Source: Mesostigma viride (lineage: Eukaryota > Streptophyta > Mesostigmatophyceae > Mesostigmatales > Mesostigmataceae). Taken from it: a stretch of 64,000 bases of DNA. Positions 45,456 to 64,000 of this stretch are shown piece after piece. Both the position numbers and the translations under genes were made by a program. Numbering within the stretch: position 1 is the stretch's first letter; every line of letters starts with the position of its first letter. The stretch covers positions 4,295,781 to 4,359,780 of the forward strand of contig RPFO01000310.1 of the NCBI GenBank assembly GCA_009746045.1, given 5' to 3'. The notes under the pieces are model-generated. The model did not search any database, was not told the origin of the DNA, and saw only the letters and a list, made by a program, of their open reading frames with translations.

Positions 45456-46517
45456 TGAATTTTGAACATAGTTCGCAGATAGTCCACTCTTACGGGGCTC
45501 GATCGACGTTATGCAAGGGAGTAGTTAGTCAGTACTATCTGGATTCGAAACTGCCGCCATTTTCGCATATACTTCGTGGTCACTATACACGGAAACTGCC
45601 CGCTTAATTTCCGGTCAGCTAGAACTTGGTCCAAGCAACTGTGACAGGGTAGTTCGTCGAAACTCCCCTGGAGATTTTCGGCAGTTTTATCAAAGTGTGG
45701 ACCCCCCCGGGCTATATCGATCGATCCAACCATGCACGCGGATCTGCGCATGCGCGAGCCAGTTCTACCATGGTTCGATCTACAATTTTGTATAAGTAAT
45801 TTATAACTGTATGCAATGATTTCGCACTGCCCATGTGCATGGGAGGCAACAATATTTCAATATCATGCAATTCAGCATTCACTTCAAATTCAGCAATTCA
45901 GCATTCACTTCAAAATGTTGCAGAAAAGCATGCATGTCAGTGTAGCGCTCGTGCACATCGAAGTACCCATAGTAGTATCAAAGAGACGATCATATCAAGG
46001 AGACAACCAGCGCAGGCCAGAAATCGGGGGAATATGTTTGACCTCTCAAGTGCCCGTCAGCAGCTGGTGTTTATGGGCGGTTTGTGTGCGTTGGCACCAC
46101 ACTCACAGTAGAAGCACCTACCTTCAATCAGCAAGTACCTTCCGGCAATCGGCAGCATTTAGTTTACTGGTTGCCTCGACGACCTAGACCTTCAGTCTGC
46201 AAAAATCTCGCTATGAAGAAACTCCATCCGTCAGTTGAAAAACTCACAACTGATGATCACTCCTATAACTTCCATACTAGTTGGAATGTTCCAACGCTCA
46301 TGCCTGTTCTCGTAAGTCTGCCTGTCATTCGCCTGCACGCAAAATGCTGCATGCTGATGGTCTCGTTCCAGCCAAGCCATCCTGATGATGTGCGGCATGC
46401 TACAACCCCAACTTGCCTGGTGCCAGCCGCACATCTGCCAGCACGATGCGCAAGTCCATAAAACCATCACAAATCATTCCGATATGGACCATGTATTGGT
46501 GGTTGTCTCATCGATAT
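45456..46517. other. Stretch between retroelements and the surface-protein gene
   Basis: No gene seen. It holds a short third piece of repeat D (45992-46034) and a local duplication of ATTCAGCATTCACTTCAAA near 45873-45915. The 3' end of the surface-protein gene transcript should fall in the right part. Confidence 0.5.
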
Positions 46518-54356
<7,839 letters not shown>

Positions 54357-55766
54357 AGCGTATGTGCATCTGGAACGGGCGCCTTCTACACATCTGGTCC
54401 CACCACTGGCACGCAATCTCGCGAGGCATCCGGATGCTCGCCTCATTAGAAAGTACTTGAAGCTCTGTCCACGAATACAAAATGCTTTGACAAGAAGCGA
54501 GCTCTTCCCCACATAGACTGGCAAGCTGGCGCGTCACCGCCCCTAATCATTGCCCCATACGTCAGGAGTCTCAAATTACGTGAAGGGACTGCATTGGTGG
54601 TAGTTTGGCGTGGCATTAGGCAGGTTAAGGGGATGCGCGCGAGCGAGCGTGAGGCCCATCATTTCATATAACATTGTTCAGGCTGAAAGGTAGGGCCCCG
54701 GCATTCTTAAATGCCTATCTTTGCTTCGAATATGCCTTTGTCGCTCCAAAAATTTCCCAGCTTAACGCAGCGCTGTTGGCAGCCGCGGCTGCGACAACTC
54801 TCTCCCTTCCGCCGCGCTCCCTTCCCCTTGTGGCCCCGGTAAGGATGCTCTCGGTAATGCCCCGGCTTATAATTTGCTGTTTGCTCCTGTTTGCCTCGAA
54901 CGTTCATGTCCGCGTTTACATCAGGGCGCATCAGGGTTACATGAATATTTGATGCCTTGATGCCTGCTGTGGGCAGTTGTGGGCGGTGGGGTCTGGAATC
55001 TGGACGTCCAATTTGGCGTTCCTCGCTTTTTTCACTACTCGTATCGGATTATCATTAGCTCCTACTAGAATCATACCTACATGTGTCCCGTTTCCTGGTT
55101 CCAGGCTTCCACCTGCCCGAGATGGACGTTCAGACGGCTCAGAACATGTATTGGAAGTCAGCAAGTTGAATGTGCACTGTGCAGCCCTGTACTTACAGCA
55201 AACGCCTTATATCTGCTCATGCTGCAATGGCGCCAATCTGATTATGAAAAATTGAGTTCAAACCCTTGTCAAAACTTCAAAAATGGCCGCATTGATGACC
55301 GACTGATGAATCCATCCATCGCCCTCTCCGCGAGGGGCGACGGCAATGTAATGGCAACAGCAATATTTCCGATTGTTCTGGATGTTTTGCTGATCACCGC
55401 AGACTCTGCGCGATTACGGCATGGGTGATATACCCATATTACATCATGGATAGGGCGAGCATTAGGAAATGAATGCTCACATTTGCATACAACACGCAGT
55501 TTGGGATTTTGTCGATGTCTTATTAACAACAGTGGTGACTAATACACTACCATGAACTTACACCAACATGATAGAGAGTTTGTAGATCACGCTTCTCTGC
55601 CAACGGTGGATTTAAGCGACCAAACTCGCGGCAGACGAGGTGAAAACTCGTAATTGGATCCGTACTCAGCGAATGTACACAATGCCTAACGTGTCATTGT
55701 CAGTAATGTTTGTTGAAAGCATTGATATTATATTGACGGCCCGCCTGGAGTCATGGCGGCACCATC
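54357..55766. other. Divergent intergenic region
   Basis: Separates the leftward surface-protein gene from the rightward LRR gene by 1.4 kb, so it must hold both promoters or one bidirectional promoter. No clear box was found. Small open frames (for example 54674-54952) show no family features and are not called. Confidence 0.5.
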
Positions 55767-58700
55767 ATGCTCGCTTACAGATGCCTCTGCTTCGCACGGC
55801 GCCACGGTCGCGCCTGCTTACACACGCACTCGTGTTACACAGATGACGAGGTTTTGGAGCTGTATGCGTACGGTACCCCGCTGACGTCTCCGCTAGGAAT
55901 CATCGGCCTCCCTCGGTTCTTCAATCTGCGGTCCCTCAGTCTGCATGGCAACTGTATTGCCGCGGTAGAAGGCTTAGACCATTTGCAGCAGCTGACCGAG
56001 CTCAACTTGTCGTCCAATGCCATCAGCCGAGTCTGGGGCGTGTCACGCCTGCACAACCTCACGGCGCTGGACCTGTCCAGCAACAGGTTGCGTAGGGTGG
56101 AGGGCCTGGATGGCTTGCAACGGCTCCAACGGCTGCTTCTGGCTTACAACCAGATTGAGGACCTCAGCGGGCTCGCGTCCGACCAGGGGCCCAGGTGCGG
56201 GTTCTTCAGTTTGGTTGCAGTGCCATAAGCGGTTGGTTTGCTTGTGAAGTTGACGCTGCAGTCCTTGCCCAACTCTGCCTTCAATTGCTGTTCACTGTTA
56301 ATCGTGGCCTTTGCTCCTTGCTATCAAGCCACCGATAATCCTTGCTATAATCCTTGCATGGTCTGTGGTCAGACGAGTAATCATGCCCACGTCACACTGC
56401 TGTGCACTTTTCTTAGTTGCTCCATCACATCATTGCTCCCACACTGTATGATCACACACTGAACTCTTTGCCGCCCTTTGGGGTCACCAAATAAGCATTC
56501 AGGACTTCTCATGCTCACGTGCCCGACTCCCTGCACTGTTCTGCTCTCAGCGCTCCCTTCCTACAATGTGTGCTGTTATGCCCGTGTCGCTTGGCACTCC
56601 CTTCCTACAGTGTGTGCTGTTATGCCCGTGTCGCTTGGCACTCCCTTCCTACAGTGTGTGCTGTCACGCCCGTGTCGCTTGGCACTCCCTTCCTACAGTG
56701 TGTGCTGTTATGCCCGTGTCGTTTGGCACTCCCTTCCTGCAGTGTGTGCTGTCACGCCCGTGTCTCTTGCATCAACGACACACAGAGCTTGCTCACACCT
56801 TATGACATGCCTGCTTATGGACAAGGCATGCCCCTGCACACTGGCTCGCTGGCTCATCAGCAGCCACGTGCACCCTCACCAGCTGCTTAACCTTGTGCGG
56901 AGACCGACCTTACATCGCTGGCACGCATGCAAGTCAGTGGGTTGCTCCTGCGCCACGGCTGCTTGGACTTGTGACCCACATTATCGTGGCCGCTAGGGCG
57001 TGAACGCCACATCAACGACAACACATCAACTCCATCAGGCACTACTACACCAACGGGAAGATGAGGGGGGGACGTATTGCCAATTGGTAGTCAGTCGTTT
57101 GTATTCAATGAGGCAGGCGAGGGATGAACTGAGAAAAGGAGGGGGGCAGGAGGAGTACTGTTGGTGCCTTTAGACTGGAATGATGTGCCTGTCACAGTGA
57201 CCGCGGCCGGTTTATGTGCTGCAACATTTCTGTCTATGTGTTGCAACCTTTCCGATCTATTGATTTCCTCATCTATTTCTGTGTCCCTTCCCTTCACCTT
57301 GGTCGCGGTTTCCTTGCCTTTCTGAACCGCCCACTGTATCTTGCGCCGCCCCCCGCCAGGGTGTCCCTGGAGGTCCTGGACCTGCGCAACAACGCGCTCG
57401 GGTCCCTGCTGCAGCTGACGCCGCTGACAGCCTGCCAGCGCCTAACGGTGCTGTTGCTGGACAGTGGCAGCGGTAGCACTGGTGGCGGCCACGGTCCGGC
57501 CGACGGTCTCCATGCTTCGATGACACGGAGAGGCAACCCTGTGTGCTCACGTTCGCACGACTACCCGATGGCGCTTCTGCGAGCACTGCCCAGCGTGACG
57601 ACGCTGGATGGGGTGGACGTGGCCAGCTGGGGTCACCGGCATGGCAGCCCAACCCGAGCCATGCCCAGCGCACCGAACCAGAGCCAGCCAGCGTGGCGGG
57701 GGGGAGCAGACGGCGGTATGGCGCCTGCGAGCTGGGGCGCGCCACTCGCGCAAGCTGGTGGCTCCCACCCACCGCCTCCCAGCGCGGCCTCGTCATCCGG
57801 TGACCGTCAACCCTCCCAGCCAGCGCCGCAGATGAGCGCCCTGCCCGGCGCTTCCACCGCCCGCCCGCCCGCACCGGTATACAACCCGCCCCCGCCTCTG
57901 CCTGCATGGGGGCCTCAGCCGGTTGGCCTCGTAGATGGAGGCCCAATGGACAGAAGCCCGGCGTACAGCACCACGGGGGGGCCATCCACGCGTGGTTTCC
58001 ATCCTGGACAACAGGCCGTGCATCCCACTTGGCCAAGCGGTGGTGGCGGTGGCGGTGGTGGCGGTGGCGGCGGTGCTGGTCAACCACAGCCAGCGCCATC
58101 CTCGCGCATTGATACCGCGCTTGCGTCCTTCTACCGCAAACAACGAGGGAACCAGGCGGAGGGTGGCAGGGGGGCAGGGGACGTGGGCGGGTATTCTGGC
58201 GGCCGTGATGCGCAGGGGGAGTTCCCACCTGGGCAGGCTGGTCCAGGAAGGCGCCCAACTGGCCCAGGGGGCAAGGAGGCCGGCCAGGGCCATCCCCCGG
58301 ACAAGCGGCCTCGTGATACGGGCAAGCATTACAAGGAGACGGTGAACGTGTGGGGTAGGGCCCCACGGGGGGTCTTGCCTGTGAGCACGGGTGGGGGTAG
58401 CGAGGGCGATACTTGGTATGGGGGCGGGGGCAGGGGAGGGTATCATGTCGCGGATGCCGCCATGAGGGGCAGGGAGCAGCATCATCAGGAGATGGATGGC
58501 CGGGTTAGGGCGGACGACGTGGGCGGCGCGGAGCGAGACTTGGCTGCGCGGGTAGGCACGATCGAGAGCCACCTGCTGTCGCTGATGAGGAATCCGTCAT
58601 CCGAGGACGGGGTGGGCCAGGGGGGCGAACATCAGCGTAAAGGGGCAGCGATGGCGGAGCGGGAGGCAAAGGGCGGACATGCGGGCCGCAGCGAGGGGGT

Positions 58701-61700
58701 GGGAGAGATTGGTGTCGATGAGCGTGTAGTGCGCCCCACGGGCAAGCGCGACGTGGCCGCGTGGGAGGTGCTGCCCATGAGGACGCAGCCTCCGCGACCG
58801 GCAAGGAGCGTTGCGAGTGCTGGCAATGCAATGGTGAGGAGAGGGAGATGGAGGGAGTGTTGCACTGGATGGTTAGTATGAATATCTACCTTGCTGGTTT
58901 GCCACTTGGATGTAACCGTTTTCAAGTGCTTTTCGGCAAGTCTGCGATCGCACCACGCCCTTGCGTCCACAAATGTCTGGTGAAGAGGGCGCAGAAATGG
59001 GGATGTAGCTTGGAGGGTGCCCCATGCGTACAATTGGTCAGCACACAGCCTGCCCACGGACAGCCGCCTTGTGCTCCGTGAGCTCGCGGGTGGATTGGAG
59101 CAGCAGCAGCATCAGCTGTCAAGTAGCAAGTTTCCTGCCTGCGCCTAGTATACCTCCTCTTGGAGTCTAATCTAGTAGTTAGACTAGTTTTGGTTATAAC
59201 CCTTATGACCCCCCCATGTGAACCGAGTGTACCTCCTCTTGGAGTCTAATTTAGTAGTTAGACTAGTTTTGGTTATAACCCTTATGACCCCCCCATGTGC
59301 ATTGGTCTGGGTGGCGCTTTCCGTGATGGTCAACGGTTCTCTAAGCTTGGCCCTGCCGTGATCCGTGCCCGCGTTGCTGGCATCTATGCCTCCCTGGCCA
59401 CAGGAGCGTCCCGCAGACAATGACGGCGGTATGCCCCACGGCAGCATGGGCGGGGCATCCACCCCGAGCGGCCGGGTGGACACGGAGAGTGCCATGCGGG
59501 TGTTGCGCATCGCGGAAGAGGTGAGGCCGGTGATGTCTGCAGAGCTGTGTATTAAACGTTATGCTGGTGTATGCTTCTTGGTCATGAGCAGCCTAGCGTA
59601 TGCTGATGTATGTTTCCCTGTTACATGCACTTGGCAGCCGCAGTGCAGAGGTTGATAGGGTTTGTGTTTGGGAAACTGCCTCGGAGAGCCCACGGCATGC
59701 GTACCTGGAGCAGTTGGCGGGTTTTGTTGGAGAGATGTTCGTCTGCGTGAGCTTTTAGAGACCCGCGCCTCGACTTGGTACATACGTCCTTGTGCCAATA
59801 TCATATCATACAATGCCCACATAAAAGTCGCTGATTGTTGTGCTTCTTCTGCTTCTTGCTGTGCTTGCTGTGCTTCTTGCTGTGCTTCTTGTTGTGCTTC
59901 TTGTTCTGCTTCTTGTTGTGCTTTTTGTTGTGCTTCTTGTTGTGCCAAGGACTAAACCTGTCTCGGTCATCCCGCATACCACTCGCTGATCATCAAGTCT
60001 CGCTCCTCACAGTGCGGGGGCAACCATACAAACTTAACCCAGCAAGCGTACAGACTTAGCACATTTAATGTCATACAACAACCATTTACAAGTATCGGTT
60101 TGCGGTGGCTCTACATTGGTGCTCGCATGTATGCCCCCATCATTGCTGTTGTTGTCCCCACCCTTTCTCCCCCAGGTGGGCAGCATGCGCCACCAGCTGT
60201 CCACCCTCGCACAGGAGGTGGCGCGCCGCCAGTGGGCTGAGGACGAGCTGGCGGCAGCACAGGCCAAGTTGCGCGCTATGGAGGCGGCGCTGCTGGAACG
60301 CGGCACCGCCGACAGCGACCACAACGGCATGCCCAGTCGCGCCCACGTCGACGACAGCATCACTGGGGCAATGGAGGGGACGGGTGGCAGCGGTGAGGTG
60401 GCTCATCCGTGGTTGGCAGCATCGAGAGCTGCGGGAGATGGCGGTAGACATGTGGGGGCGCCGTCCGCGAATCTGGCACGGGTGCGACCCAGCAAGGGTG
60501 AAAGCCCGCCGCGGGCACATACCAGAGACACGGCCAAGAGGAAAGAGGAGCGGTGGCACGGACGAGGCTGGGATGATGGTGAGGACCTGTCCACGGGCCT
60601 GGGTCCCTGGGAGGCCAAAGGCTCGGATGACGATGGCGGTGTGGGGGGGTTCCGGAGGGTGGGGCGTGATGAGGATGTGTTGGGGATTGGGGGCCAGGGC
60701 GACGTGGATGGAGGAAGTGATCGGTTGGCTCGCACCCACCCAGTGGCGAGGCCGCGCAGGCAGGGCCGCCAGCAGCAGCCACGTTCGGTGGGTAGAGAGG
60801 AGCGTGCGAGAGGGCAGGAGCATGCAAGTACTTCGGCGCATGCTGGCCAGTGGGATGGTGAGATGGGCCGAGACGAGGGCTGGAAAGGACGTGGACATGC
60901 AGGAGGGGAAGGTCATGAAGGCGACGAGGGCAGTGAGGCAGAGGCAGCGCAGCAAGCTGCCGGGGATGCCCCTAGCACACGTCACCATGCGCCCCACGCC
61001 TCGGCTTCCTCGGCGGAGGAAGGTCAGCCGGACTACCCACAGCAGAGCCGAGCGGCGGCCCTGCGGAACTTCAAAGGAAAGAAAACGGGGCCTAAGCGGG
61101 CCCGGTCACCTACAGAGAAATTTTCGGCGCCATCACAACCAGGGGACAGCGCAGAGGGTGCGGCCATGGCGGCGGCAGCAGCGGCCGCCGCAGCCACTGC
61201 TGCAGCGACAGCGGCACGGGAAGCGGACCTGCGGGCGGCAGCAGAGGCGGCGCTGGCGGCTAGGGAGCAGGAGCTGGCGTCACTGCGGGCGCAAGTAGAA
61301 GAGGCGAGGGCTCAGGGGCAGCGGGTGGCCGCGGAACGGGACGCGCTGGCGGCGCAGATGGCAGCCGAGGGGGAGAGGCACGAGCGGCGGGTGGCGGATG
61401 AAGTGGCGGCACGCGAGGCGGTGCAGGGCCGGCTGGTGGATGCGCTGGGCCGGGAAGAAGGGACCAAGATGGTGAGAACATAGAGGTGTTGTACTGCTAT
61501 ACTGTGTAAAGTATGGATGATCAGGTGGTCATGAATGCAGATTTCTTTACTCAGGATGATTTCTGCATTGACGGACGATTGTTACATTGAGGATGATTTT
61601 TACGTCGAGGATCCTTGGCTGTACCGGTTGCGCATGAGGTGTCGTTAGATATCATTAGGCATCGTTAGGCATCGTTAGATATCATTGGGCATCGTTAGGC

Positions 61701-63722
61701 ATCGTTAGATATCATTAGGCATCGTTAGGCATCGTTAGATATCATTAGGCATCGTTAGGCATCGTTAGATATCATTAGGCATCGTTAGGCATCGTTAGAT
61801 ATCATTAGGAATCGTTAGGCATCGTTAGATACCATTACGAATCGTTTGGCATGGTTAGGTATTGTTGGGTATCGTTAGGCATCGTTAGATATCATTAGGC
61901 ATCGTTAGGCATCGTTAGATATCATTAGGCATCGTTAGGCATCGTTAGATATCATTGGGCATCGTTAGGCATCGTTAGATATCATTGGGCATCGTTAGGC
62001 ATCGTTAGATATAATTGGGCATCGTTAGGCATCGTTAGATACCATTACGAATCGTTTGGCATCGTTAGGTATTGTTGGGTATCGTTAGGTATTGTGAGCC
62101 TCCCACTGACTAATGTCCTCTTGCATGCATCCAGTGAGCCTCCCACTGACTGATGTCCTCTTGCATGCATCCACATCCTCCGGTATCCGTGTGATTGCAC
62201 GCATGCATGCTTTGCTCTTCCTTCTGTGGCGACCAGCGGCTGGCGGACGTCACGCGCACCCATGACGCCGAGAAGTCACTCTTTGTGGCCAAGGAGGAGG
62301 CGCTGCGCCGCCAGGTGGAGGACCTGCAGGCCCAGATGGAGGCTGCCAAGGTAGAATCTTGCATGACAACATCGACGCGACGATCAGATCTCATCAATCA
62401 CACAACATACTTCACAATTGTTTCCCCTGGATTCTTTGCAGCGTGGCATCATGGTACATGCTCTGCACAGTGCCATGTCTGTCTGCCATTTGATCCCTCC
62501 GTCTTGATGGGGGTGCTGCCCGCCCCCCGACCCTTGGCCAACAAGGATGTCTCCTGCTTACAGGGACTCCCCACCATCCATCCACGCCCCCAAGCAGGGA
62601 GATAGACCACCACCAGCCAACTTACCTGCCTGCCTACCATTCATAACGTCACCCATGCACCGAGTAACCAGACAAGCAAGCAAGAACAATAACAAACAAT
62701 ATTAATAAAAGTAGTAGTAGCAGAAGTAACAATGATAATAATAATAACAATAATAATAGACAAGCATGTAACTGACAAAACACGGACAGAGTAGCCAGCT
62801 TGCCCACCCTCAAACCCTCAAGCGCACCCTCAAAACCTGCGGATAGGCAGCTTCTTCTTGAGCGCGTTCTCCCATTTCCTGCCTGCGTTCGCGGCCCCCT
62901 TCCTGTCTACCCTTGATTCACTGTGTGGCGCTGGTTCCTGTCACCCGCCTGGCTCCTCCCTCGTATCACTCCACCCTCTCTCGACTACTCTCGATTACTC
63001 CGACTCACGTCACCCCATTCTAATAGCACACTCCCCCTCCCCTCATATCCCTCCCCCCTTACCTCACATCACCCCTTCTTTGCTCACATCACCCCTCCTT
63101 TGCTCACATCACCCCTTGCTTGCTCACATCACCCCTCCTGTCCCACCCGTCCCCCGGGCCCATGGCCCTCGCTAACTCCCATCCCTCGCCCCTTCCCCAG
63201 GCGGGCGCGGAGGCCCAGCTGCGGCAAGCCGAGGCGTCCGCGGAGCAACAGCGGCAGCTGCAGGCGTCGGTAACGGAGGCAGCTTTAGCGCAAGAGAGGG
63301 CGGAGCATGCGGCAGCCGTGGCGCGCATCAAGGAGTAGGTCACACTGCCCATGCCTTGATGTCATTAAGGTTACGCTGTTAAGTAGATTTATCCAAATTG
63401 TGTAACTTACACTTTTCAAAAAATGGCAAATGCCCGCAAAAGGATTCTGAGATTCTTATGATCCATTCTCTGCACAGAAAAAGTGTTTTCGCTTTGCAAA
63501 TGGCCTCGTGAATATCCCACCCTCACTACCTGCACCTCCCCTCACATTTCTCTGGGTGGCGCAGGCAGCTGGCAGACGAGGCACGCGCGACACTGGCCCA
63601 GGAGTGCAAGCAGGCAGAGCAACGCGGGCGGGCGGTTGGGCAGCAGGAGGCGCGGGAGGCGCAGGAAACGCTGGAACGGGGCATCGCCAAAGTGGAGGCA
63701 GAGTTCCGGCAGGCGCTGCTCG
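55767..63722 (+). CDS. LRR and coiled-coil protein of the VFL1/LRRCC1 centriole family (3' end outside window)
   Basis: Exons: 55767-56194, 57360-58833, 59404-59520, 60176-61471, 62237-62350, 63201-63334, 63565-63722; phases agree over about 1240 residues. A further acceptor (CAG) sits at 63994-63996, so the gene continues past the window. ATG 55767 is in frame, but an acceptor at about 55842 just before DDEVLELY could instead join an unseen first exon. Residues 40-190 hold five leucine-rich repeats (NLRSLSLHGNCIAAVEGL, LTELNLSSNAISRV, LTALDLSSNRLRRVEGL, LQRLLLAYNQIEDLSGL, LEVLDLRNNAL) and the cap NPVC...LLRALPSVTTLDG. This closely follows human LRRCC1 and its Chlamydomonas counterpart VFL1, which positions basal bodies and flagella. 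A long disordered Gly/Pro/Gln region follows, then Ala/Glu/Arg-rich coiled coil from about 980 on (READLRAAAEAALAAREQEL). Confidence 0.8.
56570..56765. repeat. 44-bp repeat (CTCCCTTCCTACAGTGTGTG...) in LRR-gene intron 1
   Basis: About 4.5 units. Each contains CTTCCTACAG, a good 3' splice-acceptor match, so the intron carries several potential acceptors upstream of the one used at 57358-57359. Confidence 0.85.
59150..59300. repeat. 79-bp direct duplication in LRR-gene intron 2
   Basis: Two almost identical units beginning TACCTCCTCTTGGAGTCTAA at 59151 and 59230. The block contains the inverted pair TCTAATCTAGTAGTTAGA. Confidence 0.9.
59838..59950. repeat. 12-bp repeat (TGTGCTTCTTGC/T) in LRR-gene intron 3
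   Basis: About nine units; pyrimidine-rich in the sense strand. Cys/Phe/Leu and Gln/Glu/Ala frames over it are artefacts. Confidence 0.9.
61640..62095. repeat. Hierarchical 10/30-bp repeat in LRR-gene intron 4
   Basis: A 30-bp unit made of three 10-bp relatives (ATCGTTAGGC, ATCGTTAGAT, ATCATTAGGC), about 15 units. It is followed at 62096-62175 by a 50-bp direct duplication starting GAGCCTCCCACTGACT. Confidence 0.95.
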
Positions 63723-64000
63723 GTATGAATCCAAATCAGCCCATGGAGCCGCACTCCTTGGCATTCCTATGCAACACTTCGGGGGATAAAGCGCTCCTGT
63801 AATGACCCTTTTGGGCGTCAGTCCGATGAGGAGCGCTTGTTTTTAAGCCCTTGTATGATACCCTAGAAACCTCACCAGTACTGTTAAGCGCCATCGGGTA
63901 TGGTTTCTCGGGTATGGTTTCTGCCTAGACAATTCAAATAGGCGGTTTTCGGCCGGTGCTGGTGGAGTACCATTTGTTTGTGTGCATCATGCCCAGGACC
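63723..64000 (+). other. Intron of the LRR gene running to the window edge
   Basis: Starts with donor GTATGA after the seventh exon. A plausible acceptor CAG ends at 63996, leaving only four bases of the next exon in the window. Confidence 0.55.

Noticed and set aside
57269-58572. 365- and 259-codon minus-strand frames
   Set aside because: Shadows of exon 2 of the LRR gene; the plus-strand frame continues the LRR cap motif and has matching splice phases.
63800-63860. Hammerhead-like CCGATGAGGAGCGC string
   Set aside because: It lacks the CTGATGAG core and a correctly placed GAAAC; no helices I and III could be formed by eye.

Overview
The window is nuclear DNA from a eukaryote, very probably a flagellate green alga or early-branching member of the green lineage. 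The species cannot be named from sequence alone. The evidence is spliced genes with GT..AG introns, a plant-type Ca2+/calmodulin-dependent kinase, a starch-debranching isoamylase with a transit-like leader, a giant Ser-Pro-rich surface protein of the kind common in green algae, an LRR/coiled-coil protein of the basal-body VFL1/LRRCC1 type, and a small TTTAGGG telomere-type insertion.

Layout. 1-920: CA-rich minisatellite. 2865-8469 (+): 8-exon kinase with a CaMK-type autoinhibitory segment and three EF-hands (CCaMK-type); one intron holds a MITE. 10123-12682: 5'-truncated non-LTR retrotransposon with a restriction-like-endonuclease type C-terminus, followed by repeats and a degenerate ~190-bp tandem array. 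16816-32653 (-): 17-exon isoamylase of 860 codons; many of its introns carry their own tandem repeat. 34441-34869: a (GGTC)n block. 35187-45455: a nested retrotransposon graveyard with an RTE-like LINE fragment, a second copy of the 10-kb LINE, a complete element coding only for an ORF1-type protein and sitting inside an L1-like relic, a 1.77-kb insertion with TCAA target duplication, and chimeric fragments. 46518-54356 (-): secreted or membrane-anchored Pro-rich protein with PPC-like domains, a long SPPPP region, two repeated C-terminal ectodomains, one membrane helix and a tail with NPF and NPMY. 55767 to the window end (+): VFL1/LRRCC1-like gene, divergent from the surface-protein gene and cut by the window edge.

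The four host genes do not form a pathway. They cover calcium signalling, starch metabolism, cell surface/matrix and centriole/flagella. The most notable observations are the CCaMK-type kinase; the ORF1-only retroelement whose 3' end resembles that of a neighbouring RTE-like LINE; several very short, TSD-flanked 3'-end insertions of these families; and the two LINE copies that carry different single-base frameshifts. Exon boundaries were assigned by eye from splice consensus, reading frame and family similarity, and have not been tested against transcripts.
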